Positions 47,228-56,967 of a stretch of 64,000 nt of DNA are shown here, piece after piece; the first letter of the stretch is position 1; each line of letters begins with the position of its first letter. Both the position numbers and the translations under genes were made by a program. A model generated the notes under the pieces. It was given only the letters and a program-made list of their open reading frames with translations. It searched no databases and was not told the origin of the DNA. This DNA is from VRUE01 sp963702575 (GTDB lineage: Bacteria; Actinomycetota; Thermoleophilia; Solirubrobacterales; 70-9): assembly GCA_963702575.1 (NCBI GenBank), contig CAVPCU010000006.1:372001-436000 (forward strand), written 5' to 3'.

Positions 47228-49887
47228 GTGACGCCGGCCGCCCAGCCGAAGTACGTGTACCGGTTCGCCGAGGGGTCGCGGGAGATGCGGGACCTGCTCG
47301 GCGGCAAGGGCGCCAACATCGCCGAGATGGCGCGGCTCGGGCCGCCGATCGTCGTCCCCGCCGGGTTCACCGTCACCACCGAGGCCTGCGTCGCCTTCCT
47401 CGCCGCCGGTGGCGAGTTCCCGCCGGGATTGGAGGGCCAGCTCGACGCGGCGCTGGCGGCCTTGGAGGGGGAAGCCGGCAAGCGGCTCGGCGATCGCGAG
47501 GACCCGCTGCTGGTCTCGGTCCGCTCGGGCGCGCGCGAATCGATGCCGGGGATGATGGACACGGTTCTCAATCTCGGCCTCGGCCCCGAGGCCGTCGGCG
47601 GCCTCGGGGCCCGCACCGGCAACGAGCGCTTCGCCTGGGACTCCTACCGCCGCTTCGTGCAGATGTTCGGCAACGTCGTCGCCGGGATCGACGGGATCCT
47701 CTTCGAGGAGGCGATCCGTGCCGTCAAGGCCGAGCGCGGCGTCGCCCTCGACACCGAGCTCGACGTCGGCGACCTGCGCCGCCTGGTCGAGGACTTCGAG
47801 CGGATCTTCGCCGAGCAGACCGGCCGCGGGTTCCCGCGCACCCCGCGCGAGCAGCTGGGCGAGGCCATCGCCGCGGTCTTCCGCTCCTGGAACGGTGCGC
47901 GGGCGATCGAGTACCGGCGCCTCAACCGCATACCCGACGATTGGGGCACGGCGGTCAACGTGCAGCAGATGGTCTTCGGCAACAAGGGCGGGTACTCGGG
48001 CTCAGGGGTCGCCTTCAGCCGCGACGAGATCACGGGCGAGCCGCGCCCTTCCGGCGACTTCCTCCTGAATGCCCAGGGCGAGGACGTCGTCTCCGGCACC
48101 CGCGACACCGCCGACCTCGACGAGATGGCGCGGATCCTGCCCGCCGCGCACGCGCAGCTGGTCGCGATAGTCGCCGCGCTCGAGCGCCACTTCGGCGACA
48201 TGCAGGACGTCGAGTTCACGGTCGAGGAGGGGACGCTCTACATGCTGCAGACGCGCAGCGCCAAGCGGCCGCCGCACGCCGCCGTGCGGGTCGCCGTCGA
48301 CATGGTCGCCGAAGGCATCCTCGGGCGCGAGGAGGCGATCGCGAAGATCGACACCGGCAAGCTGGAGGCGCTCCTGCACCCGGCGTTCGACCCCGAGTTC
48401 GAGCTGGAGCCCCTGGCGCGCGGCGTGCCCGCTTCGCCGGGCGCCGCCAAGGGCGAGGTCGTGTTCACCGCCGAGCGGGCGGTCGAGCGGGCAGGGGCGG
48501 GCGAGTCGGTGATCCTGGTGCGGCCCTTCACCGAGGCCGACGACGTCGCCGGCTTCGACGCCGCCCGCGGCATCCTCACCTCAGAGGGCGGCAAGGCATC
48601 CCACGCGGCGCTGGTCGCCCGCGGCATGGGCCGGCCCTGCGTCTGCGGCGCCTCGGAGCTGGAGATCGACCTCGAGGCGCGCGAGATGCGGGTCGACGGT
48701 CGCGTCCTGCGCGAGGGCGATCCGATCGCGATCGACGGCGCCAGCGGCGTGGTGACGACCCAGGACGTGCCGCTGGTCGAGGCCGAGGTGGACGAGCAGT
48801 TTCCGTACCGTGCTGGAGTGGTGCCGACGAGTTGCGCCGGCTCGGCGTGCGGGCGAACGCCGACCGGCCCGAGGACGCGCGGAAGGCGCGCCGCTTCGGC
48901 GCCGAGGGGGTCGGCCTCTGCCGCACCGAGCACATGTTCCTCGGCGAGCGCCAGCCGGCGATGCAGCGGATGATCATGGCCGAGGACGAGGGGGAGCGCC
49001 GCGCCGCACTGGCCGAGCTGGAGCCGCTGCAGCGGGCCGACTTCGAAGGGCTGTTCGCCGAGATGGCCGGGCTGCCGGTGACGATCCGCCTGCTCGACCC
49101 GCCGCTGCACGAGTTCCTGCCGCGGGCCGAGGACCTGGCGGTGGAGATCGAGCGCCGTCGCGCCGCCGGGCGCGGGCCGAGGTCGAGCGGCTGGAGGTCG
49201 AACTGCACCGGGTGCGCCAGCTCGAGGAGACGAACCCGATGCTCGGCACCCGCGGCTGCCGCCTCGGCCTGCTCTTTCCCGAGGTCTACGAGATGCAGGT
49301 GCGGGCGATCGTCACCGCAGCGGCTGCGCTGCGCGGGCGGGGAGAGGCCCCCGAGCTGGAGATCATGGTCCCGCTGGTCGACTACGAGGGCGAGCTGGCG
49401 GCGATGCGCGAGCTGGTCGAGCGGACCGCGGCCGAGGCCTGCGAGCGGGCCGGGCGCCGAGCCGGTTCCCTTCCGCGTCGGCACGATGATCGAGCTGCCG
49501 CGCGCCTGCCTGCTCGCCGGCCGCCTCGCCGAGCGGGCCGAGTTCTTCAGCTTCGGCACCAACGACCTCACCCAGACGACGCTGGGCTTCTCCCGCGACG
49601 ACTCCGAGGGCCGCTTCCTCAGCGAGTACCTGCGGCGCAAGATCGTCTCCCGCAGCCCGTTCGAGTCGATCGACGTCGAGGGCGTCGGCGAGCTGGTGCG
49701 GATCGCGGTCGAGCGCGGCCGCGCCGCCCGGCCGGGCCTCGGCCTCGGCGTCTGCGGCGAGCACGGCGGCGACCCCGACAGCATCGCCTTCTTCCACGAG
49801 GCGGGCCTCGACTACGTCAGCTGCTCGCCCTTCCGCGTGCCGATCGCCCGCGTCGCCGCCGCGCAAGCCGCGCTGGCTGCGCGGTAA
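47228..49887 (+). CDS. ppdK: Pyruvate, phosphate dikinase, four frame breaks
   Basis: GTG 47228. ATP-grasp domain: LLGGKGANIAEMARLG, SGARESMPGMMDTVLNLGLG, QMVFGNKGGYSGSGVAFSRD. Phosphohistidine domain: GILTSEGGKASHAALVARGM, with the catalytic His in the motif. PEP/pyruvate domain continues across breaks: LRRLGVRANADRPEDARKAR, GLCRTEHMFLGERQPAMQRM, MLGTRGCRLGLLFPEVYEMQ, FFSFGTNDLTQTTLGFSRDD and the catalytic GVCGEHGG. Breaks lie near 48803, 48834, 49173 and 49453 (three +1, one -1 type). Reaction: pyruvate + ATP + Pi to PEP + AMP + PPi, reversible. Confidence 0.93.
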
Positions 49888-49912
49888 TCCGTCCGACAGG
49901 GGGGAGAGTTTT

Positions 49913-49952
49913 CGTCTCTGCGCCCTTGAAGGGGCGTGCTTCCACAGAGACG
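49913..49952. other. Two-tier hairpin between ppdK and the response regulator
   Basis: Outer arms CGTCTCTG (49913-49920) and CAGAGACG (49945-49952) and inner arms CGCCC (49921-49925) and GGGCG (49932-49936) are complementary. It covers the GTG start of the response-regulator gene (49936), so it could attenuate the regulator's translation or end ppdK transcription. Confidence 0.45.
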
Positions 49953-50649
49953 TGAGATCGCCAGCGTCGTCGTCTGCGAGGACGACACCGTGACCCTGGA
50001 GCTGCTCTGCGACCACCTGGTTGCCGACCGCTTCGGCGTGCTGCCGGCGCCGAGCGCCTCCGACGCGCTGCGGCTCTGCCGTTACAAGCAGCCCGACCTG
50101 ATGCTGCTCGACATCGCCCTGCCCGACGCCTCGGGGCTCGACGTGCTGCGCGAGATCCGCGAAGCCGACGGGGTGACCTCGCGCTTCGACCCCGGCCTGC
50201 CGGTGATCGTGCTCAGCGGTCGCGGCGCCGACCACGACCGCGTCCGCGGCCTCGAGTCCGGCGCAGACGACTACATGGTGAAACCGTTCCACTACCCCGA
50301 GCTGCGGGCGCGGATAGCGGCGGTGCTGCGGCGGCGGGCGGAGCGCCGCGACGGGCCGCTGCGGATCGGCGAGCTGGTGGTCGACCCGGTGCGGCGCAAG
50401 GCCTGGCTCGGCCAGCGCCCGGTCGAGCTGGCCAACAAAGAGTTCTCGCTGCTGCGGGTGCTGGCGACCGACCCCCACCGGGTCTTCTCCAAGCGCGAGC
50501 TGCTCGGCCAGGTCTGGGGCTTCAGGACTCCGACGAAGACGAGGACCCTGGACTCCCACGCGAGCCGGCTGCGGCGCAAACTCGACCCCGAGAACGGCCG
50601 CTACGTCGTCAACTGCTGGGGCGTCGGCTACCGGCTGCTCGACGGATGA
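49936..50649 (+). CDS. OmpR/PhoB-family response regulator
   Basis: From GTG 49936, 237 residues. Receiver domain: VVCEDDTVTLELLCDHLV, phospho-acceptor Asp in PDLMLLDIALPDASG, VLSGRGADHDRVRGLESGAD, and Lys in YMVKPFHYPELRAR. The C-terminal winged helix includes ELANKEFSLLRVLATDPHRV and RTLDSHASRLRRKL. The histidine-kinase gene starts at 50646, overlapping its stop, so they form a two-component pair just upstream of the tad genes. Confidence 0.95.
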   Translation: MLPQRREIASVVVCEDDTVTLELLCDHLVADRFGVLPAPSASDALRLCRYKQPDLMLLDIALPDASGLDVLREIREADGVTSRFDPGLPVIVLSGRGADHDRVRGLESGADDYMVKPFHYPELRARIAAVLRRRAERRDGPLRIGELVVDPVRRKAWLGQRPVELANKEFSLLRVLATDPHRVFSKRELLGQVWGFRTPTKTRTLDSHASRLRRKLDPENGRYVVNCWGVGYRLLDG

Positions 50650-51372
50650 TCGGCCTGGTCGAGATAGTCACCGGCTGGCCGCTGGCCGCCTCGATGGCGG
50701 CGGCCGTAACCGCCCAGGGCCTGCGCGCCGGCCGCCGCCGCACGGCGCTGAACGAGGCGCTGCACGAGCTGCGCCGGCCGCTGCAGGCGCTCGCCCTCGC
50801 CGGCGGCCCCGCGGTCGAGCGGGGGATCGTCGAGAGCTCGGTCGAGCTGGCGCACGCCGCGCTCGAGCGGCTCGACCGCGAGGTCAACGGCGGCGTCCCC
50901 GGCTCCCCCTGCGAGGAGGTGGCGGTGCGGGCGCTGGTCGAGGCTTCGGTGCGGCGCTGGCAGGCGCGGGCGCGGCTGGGCGGCGGGTCGTTGCGGCTCG
51001 GCTGGTGGGCGGGGGAGGCGCTGGTCGCCGGCGAGCGTGCGGGCGTTGGCGCAGGCGATCGACAACCTGATCGTCAACGCGCTCGAGCACGGCGGCCCGG
51101 CGGTGACGGTCGAGGCCCGCCGCGAGGGCGGCCGCCTGCGCGTCGTCGTCGCCGACTCCGGCCGGGCGGCGCGACCCGCCTCGCGGCGGGAGACGCCCGC
51201 CGATGCGATCGCCCGGCTCTCCGGCCGCCGGCGCCGCGGCCACGGTCTCGCCGTGGTCAGGCGGGTGGCGAGCGCCCACGGCGGCCGCTTCGCCCTGCAC
51301 GGCTCGGAGTGCGGCTCGCTGGCGACGCTCGAGCTGCCGCTGGTCGACGACCGCGACGACCTGATCGCGTGA
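50646..51372 (+). CDS. Sensor histidine kinase, short, one frame break
   Basis: ATG 50646. A single N-terminal helix (LVEIVTGWPLAASMAAAVTA) precedes a dimerisation/phospho-acceptor box NEALHELRRPLQALALAG. After a +1-type break near 51030 (GAGCGTGCG; adding CG gives ERVRALAQ) the ATPase domain follows: LAQAIDNLIVNALEHGG (N-box), VVVADSGRAARP (G1), and GHGLAVVRRVASAHGG (G2). No extracellular sensor domain; about 242 residues when repaired. It presumably phosphorylates the adjacent regulator. Confidence 0.85.
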
Positions 51373-52027
51373 GCCGTCGCGCCCGCGCCGCCGGCTTCCT
51401 CGTCCTCGCCCTGCTCGCCGCGGCGGCCGCCGCGGCGCTCGCCGACGGCTACGGCTCGAGCGTCGCCCGCGGCTACGGCCCGCTGCGCGACGTCGTCGTG
51501 GTCGGCTCGGGGCTGCCGGCGGGCAGGCGGATCGGCCAGCGGCAGGTCGAATCGTCGCTGGCGGTGCGCCGCGTGCCCGAGCGCTTCGTCCCCGCCGGGG
51601 CGCTCGGCTCGCCGCTGGAAGCGCTCGGGCTCCTCCCGCGCGCCGCCCTGCCGGCCGGCTCCTACCTGCTCGCCGCCGAGCTCGCGGCGAGGCAGTCGCG
51701 CCCGCGACGCTCGCGCCGGCTGGGCGGCGGCCGGCACGCGGTCGAAATCGACGTCACCGGCGCCGGCGCCCTGCTCGCCGCCGGGTCCCCCTCGGCCGGC
51801 GGCCAAGGTCGACGTGGTCGTCACCGGCGAACCGAGCGGTCCCGGGCCCGGCCGCACCTACGTCGCCGCCGCGGCGGTGCCGTTGCTGGCACTGCGGCCG
51901 GGTCGAGGAAGCCGAAGGGGCGGGCGGCGCCGCGGCAGCGACGCTGGGGCTGCGCCGGCGGGAGGCGCTGCGGCTGATCGCCGCCGAGAGCTACGCCCGC
52001 AGGATCACCCTGCTGCCGGAGGGCTGA
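51369..52027 (+). CDS. SAF/CpaB-RcpC-like pilus assembly protein, two frame breaks
   Basis: GTG 51369, overlapping the kinase stop. N-terminal membrane helix (AAGFLVLALLAAAAAAALAD), then a SAF-like domain: RDVVVVGSGLPAGRRIGQRQ, RRVPERFVPAGAL and ALPAGSYLLAAELA. After breaks near 51800 and 51906 the following frames read AKVDVVVTGEPSGPGPGRTY and ATLGLRRREALRLIAAESYA to a TGA at 52027. The order before TadA and the SAF region fit a CpaB/RcpC-type Flp pilus protein. Confidence 0.7.
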
Positions 52028-52032
52028 GCGGG

Positions 52033-53128
52033 GTGGGCGCGCGGCAGCGGCACCTGGAGGAGCTGGCCGGCTCGCTGCGCGAGCGCCTGATCGAGCGGCG
52101 CCGCTCCGCGGCGGCGGGCGGCGCTCCCGCCGAGCACGATTTCGGCGCAGAGGTGCGAGGACCTGGTCGCCGAGGGCGCCGCATTGCTCGGGGCCGCCGA
52201 CCGCGAGGCGCTGGTCGCGCGGGTGCTGCGCGACACCGTGGGCCTCGGGCCGCTCGAGGATCTGCTCGCCGACCCCGAGGTCGAGGAGGTGATGGTCAAC
52301 GGCCCCGACCGCGTCTTCGTCGAGCGCGGCGGGCGGATCTTGCCGGCGGACGTCGCCTTCGCCGGCGAGGAGGAGCTGCGCAACGCGATCGAGCGCATCC
52401 TGGCGCCGCTCGGCCGGCGGATCGACGAGCTCAGCCCGATGGTCGACGCCCGCCTCGCCGACGGCTCGCGAGTCAACGTCGTGATCCCGCCGCTGGCGAT
52501 CGACGGGCCGGCGCTCTCGATCCGCCGCTTCGGCGTCCGCCGGCCGGGGCCGCGCGAGCTGGTCGAGCTCGGCACGCTCGGCGAGGCCGAGCTGGCGCTG
52601 CTCGAGCGCGCCGTCGCCGAGCGCCGCAGCGTCCTCGTCAGCGGCGGCACCGGCTCCGGCAAGACGACGCTGCTGAACGCGCTCTCCGCCTTCATCGGCG
52701 AGGGCGAGCGGGTGGTGACGATCGAGGACGCGGCCGAGTTGCGCCTGCGCCAGCGCCATGTCGTCCGGCTCGAGAGCCGCCCGGCGAGCGTCGAGGGGAG
52801 GGGGGAGGTGACGATCCGCGACCTGCTGCGCAACGCCCTGCGGATGCGCCCCGACCGGATCGTGATCGGCGAGGTGCGCGGCGCCGAGGCGCTCGACCTG
52901 CTGACCGCGCTCAACACCGGCCACGACGGCGCCCTCTCGACCGTCCACGCCAACTCGCCCGCCGACGCGCTCGCCCGTCTGGAGACGCTGGCGCTGATGG
53001 CCGGGCTCGGCCTTCCCCACGAGGCGATCGCCGCACAGGTGCGGCGCGGCGTCGACCTCGTCGTCCAGCTCGAGCGCCGCCCCGATGGCGCCCGCCGCGT
53101 GGTCGAGATCGCCGAGGTCGAGTGCTGA
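52033..53128 (+). CDS. tadA: TadA/CpaF pilus assembly ATPase, one frame break
   Basis: GTG 52033. After a +1-type break near 52164 (adding GC gives EVREDLVAEG) the protein runs LLADPEVEEVMVNGPDRVFV, Walker A SVLVSGGTGSGKTTLLNALS, VVTIEDAAELRL, Walker B-type MRPDRIVIGEVRGAEALDLL, and TGHDGALSTVHANSPADALA (His box). This is a standard Flp/Tad secretion ATPase of about 365 residues. It powers assembly of Flp-type pili or a Tad secretion system together with the TadB/TadC proteins encoded next. Confidence 0.93.
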
Positions 53129-53958
53129 TCCTGCTCGGCGCCGCCGCCGGCGGGCTCGCCGCGCTGGCGGCTCGCGAGGCCGTGCTCGCCAGCCCGGCGG
53201 CGGCGGCCTGGCTTCGCCTCGCGCTCGAGCCGCTGCGTCGCGCCGGCCGCGAGGGCTACGCGCCGTCGACCTCGGAGCGGCGCCGCCTCGCCGCGCTCGG
53301 CGCCGGCGCGGCGCTGCTCGGCGGCTGGTTCCTCGCCGGCGCGGCGCTCGCCGTCCCGCTCGCCGTCGCCGGGCCAGGCCTGGCTGCCTGGGCGGTCTCC
53401 AGCCGCCGCCGTCGCTACCGCCGCGCGGTCGAGCGCGCCCTGCCCGAAGTGGCCTCGGCGGTCGCCGACTCGCTCGCGGCGGGGCGCTCGCTGCGCGCCT
53501 CGCTGCCCGCCGCGGCGGCCTCGCTCGACGGCCCGCCGGCGGTCGAGCTGGCGCGGCTCGGGGCCGAGCTCGACCTGGGGGCGCCGACGGTCGCCGCGGT
53601 CGAGGGCTGGCGGCGGCGGATGCGCTCGCCGCGGGTCGACGCCTTCGCCGCGGCCCTGCTCAGCCAGCGGCTCGCCGGCGGCGATCTCGCCGGTCTGCTG
53701 CGCCGCTTCGCCGAGGGCGCGGCCGAGCGCGACCGGGTCGCCGACGACGCCCGCTCGGCCACCGCCCAGGCGCGCTTCACGGGTCTGCTGGTGGTCGCGA
53801 TGCCGAGCGGCGGCGCCGTCTTCGCCGAGCTGATCCAGCCGGGCTTCGTCGCCAAGGTGCTCGCCTCGCCCGCCGGGGCGATCCTGGTCGCGTTGGCGGC
53901 GGCCCTGCAGCTCGTCGGCTTCCTCGCGATCCGCCGACTCTCGGTGGTCGCGGAATGA
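53122..53958 (+). CDS. tadB: TadB-like type II secretion F-domain protein
   Basis: GTG 53122, overlapping tadA by 7 bp; 278 residues. Membrane helices at both ends (LILLGAAAGGLAALAAREAV, AILVALAAALQLVGFLAI) flank a T2SF domain: ALPEVASAVADSLAAGRSLR, AALLSQRLAGGDLAGLLRRF, and VADDARSATAQARFTGLLVV. It forms the inner-membrane platform of the Tad apparatus. The tadC-like gene overlaps its stop by 4 nt. Confidence 0.9.
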   Translation: MLILLGAAAGGLAALAAREAVLASPAAAAWLRLALEPLRRAGREGYAPSTSERRRLAALGAGAALLGGWFLAGAALAVPLAVAGPGLAAWAVSSRRRRYRRAVERALPEVASAVADSLAAGRSLRASLPAAAASLDGPPAVELARLGAELDLGAPTVAAVEGWRRRMRSPRVDAFAAALLSQRLAGGDLAGLLRRFAEGAAERDRVADDARSATAQARFTGLLVVAMPSGGAVFAELIQPGFVAKVLASPAGAILVALAAALQLVGFLAIRRLSVVAE

Positions 53959-54778
53959 GCGGCGCGGGGTTCTTGGCGGCGGTCGCGGCTCTGCTCGGCT
54001 GCGCCGCGCTGCGCGACCTGCGTCCGGCTCGGGCCGGTGGCGGCGCTCCGCCGCTCGCCTTCCTCGTCCGCGGGCGCTCCGCCTCGGCGGCGCTGCGGCT
54101 CGGCCTGCCGCGGCGGATCTCGCGCGCCGGCCTCGAGACGCGGCTCTCGCTCGGGGCGGTGCTGCTGGCGAAGCTTGCCGCCGCCGCGGCCGGCGGGATC
54201 GCGGCGCTGATCGCCGCCCCCGCGGCGCCGGGCCGGATCGCACTGCTGGTCGCGATCGCGATGCCGGCGGCTGGCTTCCTCGCGCCCGACGCTCTGCTCG
54301 AGCGCGCGGCGCGTCATCGCCGTCGCCGCCTGCTGGCGGCCCTGCCCGACGCGCTCGATCTGCTCGCGGTCGGCTCGGCCTCGGGCCGCAGCCCGGCGAG
54401 CCGGCTTCGCCCAGGTCGCCGCCGCGGGGCAGGGCCCGCTCGCCGAGGAGCTGCGGATGGCGGTCGCCGAGGTCGAGTGCGGCCGCCCTCTGCCCGAGGC
54501 GCTGCGGGGCCTGCGCGAGCGCGTCCCCGGCAGCGAGGTCGCGACCCTCTGCGCCTCGATCGAGCGCTCGCGCCGCCTCGGCTCGCCGCTCGCCGAGCAG
54601 CTCCGCCGCCAGTCGGCGGCGCTGCGCCGAGACCAGCGCCGCGCGATCGAGGAGCGGGCCGCCCGCGCCGCGCCCGAAGATCCAGCTCGTCGTCGCCCTC
54701 GTCCTCGTCCCCTCGGTCCTCCTCCTGATCGCCGCCGGCCTGATCGCCAACGCCAACGTCCTCCTCGGCGGCTTCTGA
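53955..54778 (+). CDS. tadC: TadC-like type II secretion F-domain protein, two frame breaks
   Basis: ATG 53955. N-terminal helices (FLAAVAALLGCAALRDL), then LLAALPDALDLLAVGSASGR; after a +1-type break near 54403 FAQVAAAGQGPLAEELRMAV, GRPLPEALRGLRERVPGSEV and LCASIERSRRLGSPLAEQLR follow. A second break near 54677 leads to IQLVVALVLVPSVLLLIAAG and NANVLLGGF. About 275 residues when repaired. Its last 57 bp are imperfectly duplicated at 56865-56922. Confidence 0.85.
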
Positions 54779-54882
54779 GATGCCGGGCCGATGTCGTTGA
54801 AGGCGCAGGGGATCACCCGGATCCACCGGACGTTCGCGACGCTCGTGTCAGCCAACAGGCGCTGATCGATCGGCAGGAGCGG

Positions 54883-54990
54883 ATGCAAGAAAGCCTCATA
54901 GAACGAGAAGAATGGCTCTCACAAGAGGTCGACCGACTTGGCTCGGAGTTGGCCCGGCTCTCGTCCGGTCGTGACCCCGCGGAAGGGTAA
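54883..54990 (+). CDS. Possible small coiled-coil peptide
   Basis: ATG 54883 starts a 35-residue frame, MQESLIEREEWLSQEVDRLG and on, with coiled-coil-like heptads. The frame extends upstream without a canonical start (LIDRQER), so the 5' end may be missing. It is the left part of the islet between tadC and the fragment at 55197. Weak evidence; no family recognised. Confidence 0.35.
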   Translation: MQESLIEREEWLSQEVDRLGSELARLSSGRDPAEG

Positions 54991-54999
54991 GATCGACAC

Positions 55000-55173
55000 G
55001 TGGCAACACAGACAAAACAGCGAGAGTCCTGGTACGAGGAGTTCCAAGAGGGCATGGGCCGGATCCGAGCCAGCCTCGCCCGGAGCGGCAGGGAACTCGA
55101 CGAAATGCGTGAGCTGTCCCGCAAGACCCGAAAACAGCTCGAAGCCGTAGTCGGGCCCTTGCCCAGGCAGTAG
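55000..55173 (+). CDS. Possible small charged protein of the islet
   Basis: GTG 55000 starts a 57-residue frame: VATQTKQRESWYEEFQEGMG, then RIRASLARSGRELDEMRELS and a final LEAVVGPLPRQ. AAGGG lies 13-16 nt upstream. Highly charged and helical. The W-Y-E-E-F pattern and a start soon after the 54883 frame suggest a two-gene unit. No family recognised. Confidence 0.45.
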   Translation: MATQTKQRESWYEEFQEGMGRIRASLARSGRELDEMRELSRKTRKQLEAVVGPLPRQ

Positions 55174-55196
55174 CAGGGTCGCCAGCGCCCCGGGGT

Positions 55197-55305
55197 TACT
55201 CGGTCGACTCCTCGTGCAGGCGGGTCGCCACCGCGGCCGAGGCGGCGCGGATCGCGTCGAGCTCGGCGGCGCTCTTCTTATGGCCGTGGACGTAGCAGCA
55301 GAGGG
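55197..55305 (-). pseudogene. Duplicated 3' fragment of the gene at 56968-57619
   Basis: 109 bp matching 56969-57077 with a single mismatch (T55204 for C). It encodes the last 35 codons of the downstream minus-strand gene (CCYVHGHKKSAAELDAIRAA to the stop) but no start, so it is a non-functional copy. Near-identity points to a recent duplication. Confidence 0.9.
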
Positions 55306-55453
55306 GCTGCCCTGCGCCATCCCAGGTTTTCGGGCGCGTTGATCTACCTCCGATCTGATGACTGTGGCGTGCCTTGCCGGCTGGGGTTCTCGAAGCGCTG
55401 TTCTCCCCCGGTTTAGGATCGCCGGACTACAGGCACGCGAGGGGAGTGCAGCG

Positions 55454-56848
55454 ATGGAGGCAGGAAGTGGCGGGCCCAATCCAGCTGTGGAGCAAGGGGT
55501 ACCGATCTTTGGCGCTCGAAAGAGGGCAAGGGAGCTGGTCGCAGAAGTCGACGAGCTGCGCCAGCACCTCGATCGCTTGGGCGGCCTCTCGGTCATCGAG
55601 CTCGAGCAGAAACGGGAAACGCTTCAACGCGAAGTCGACCAGCAGCGGGAGCAGTTGGATGCCGAGAAGCAGGAGGCTGCGGCCGAATTGGAGCGACACG
55701 CCGAGGAGGCGTCGGCGTCACTTCGCGCTGATTTGGCCGAGGCCGAGCAGGAGAAGGCCAACCTCGAGCAGAAGCTGAGCGAGCTGCGCCAGGGGGTTGT
55801 CGTGACCGAGGAGACGGCCTTGCTCCAAGAGGCCGGCGTCTACGAATACCACCATCCGTTAAGCGATTCAGTCGCATATCAGGACGCATTGAAGGGTCTG
55901 CGGGCGCAGATCAAGGCGATGACCATGGCGGATGGGGGCGCGGTCCGCGGCAGCACCACGTGGACGGTCAATGGCTCACTCCCGAAAGGTCGCAAAATGG
56001 TGCGCGACTTCTCCAAGCTCATGTTGCTCGCCTACAACGCCGAGGCGGACAATCTCGTCCGCGGGCTGAAGCCCTACAAGCTTGATGCGGCCGTCGATCG
56101 ACTCACCAAAGTCGTCGCGACCATCGCGCGGTTGGGCCAGACCATGGACATACATATCTCCGGCCCTTACCACGAGCTGCGTGAATATGAGCTCAGACTC
56201 ACCGCTGACTATCGCCAGAAGCTCGCCGAAGAGAAAGAGCGCGAACGTGAGGAGAAAGAGAAGCTCCGCGAAGAGCGCCAGGCTCAGAAGGAAATGGAGG
56301 CCGAGCGCAAGCGGCTTGAAAAAGAGCGCCAGCACTACCTCAACTCACTTGAGACCTTGAAGGCGAAAGGGGATGTCGAGGCGGTCAGCCGTCATGAAGC
56401 CGAGCTGGAGAAGATCCAGCGGGCGATCGAGGACGTTGACTACCGCGCGGCGAATATTCGTGCCGGTTACGTCTATGTGATTTCGAACATCGGCTCTTTC
56501 GGCGAGGGTGTCGTAAAGATCGGCCTGACCCGCCGACTTGAGCCGATGGATCGCGTCCGCGAGTTGGGCGACGCCTCGGTTCCGTTCCGTTTCGATGTTC
56601 ACGCGATGCTCTTCTCGCAGGACGCCGTTGGGATTGAGGCGAGCCTGCACAATCGCTTGGCCGATCGCAGGATCAACCGAATTAACACGCGACGTGAGTT
56701 CTTCCGTGCGGAGCCCGACGAGGTCAAAGCTCTTTTGCTCGACATGGATGCCGACCTGCTCTCGTGGACTGAGGTGCCGGAAGCACTCGAATATCGTCAG
56801 AGCATCAATCTCGCTTCCGCCGATGTTCGAGTTGACGATCTTCAGTAG
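55454..56848 (+). CDS. DUF4041 / GIY-YIG (T5orf172-type) protein
   Basis: From ATG 55454 (GAGGGGAG upstream), 464 residues. A coiled coil (about 20-110, LEQKRETLQREVDQQREQLD) precedes a DUF4041-like region (about 125-240, ALLQEAGVYEYHHPLSDSVA, KLMLLAYNAEADNLVRGL). A second coiled coil (about 255-340) leads to a GIY-YIG-type domain: AGYVYVISNIGSFGEGVVKI with GLTRR, then EASLHNRLADRRINRINTRR and EFF. Such proteins are frequent in prophages and accessory islets. Lower GC than the tad genes supports transfer. Nuclease or defence function is an inference. Confidence 0.85.
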   Translation: MEAGSGGPNPAVEQGVPIFGARKRARELVAEVDELRQHLDRLGGLSVIELEQKRETLQREVDQQREQLDAEKQEAAAELERHAEEASASLRADLAEAEQEKANLEQKLSELRQGVVVTEETALLQEAGVYEYHHPLSDSVAYQDALKGLRAQIKAMTMADGGAVRGSTTWTVNGSLPKGRKMVRDFSKLMLLAYNAEADNLVRGLKPYKLDAAVDRLTKVVATIARLGQTMDIHISGPYHELREYELRLTADYRQKLAEEKEREREEKEKLREERQAQKEMEAERKRLEKERQHYLNSLETLKAKGDVEAVSRHEAELEKIQRAIEDVDYRAANIRAGYVYVISNIGSFGEGVVKIGLTRRLEPMDRVRELGDASVPFRFDVHAMLFSQDAVGIEASLHNRLADRRINRINTRREFFRAEPDEVKALLLDMDADLLSWTEVPEALEYRQSINLASADVRVDDLQ

Positions 56849-56864
56849 GAAGCTCCACGGAAGA

Positions 56865-56922
56865 CTCCTCATCGCCGCCGGCCTGATCGCCAACCCCGAC
56901 GTCCTCCTCGGCGGCCTCTGAG
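56865..56922 (+). pseudogene. Duplicated 3' end of tadC
   Basis: 58 bp matching 54722-54779 at 54 positions, including the stop codon; it encodes LIAAGLIANPDVLLGGL. There is no start or upstream tadC sequence. It is less similar to its parent than the other flanking duplicate, so it may come from a related strain rather than the same tadC. Confidence 0.85.
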
Positions 56923-56927
56923 GCCGC

Positions 56928-56964
56928 AGGCGCCTTTCTTGTCGTATGGACCAGAAAGGCGCCT
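56928..56964. terminator. Bidirectional intrinsic terminator
   Basis: AGGCGCCTTTCT (56928-56939) and AGAAAGGCGCCT (56953-56964) pair perfectly around a 13-nt loop. It lies between the tadC 3'-end copy and the convergent gene at 56968, as expected for a shared terminator of convergent genes. No equivalent lies directly after the full-length tadC. Confidence 0.75.
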
Positions 56965-56967
56965 CGC

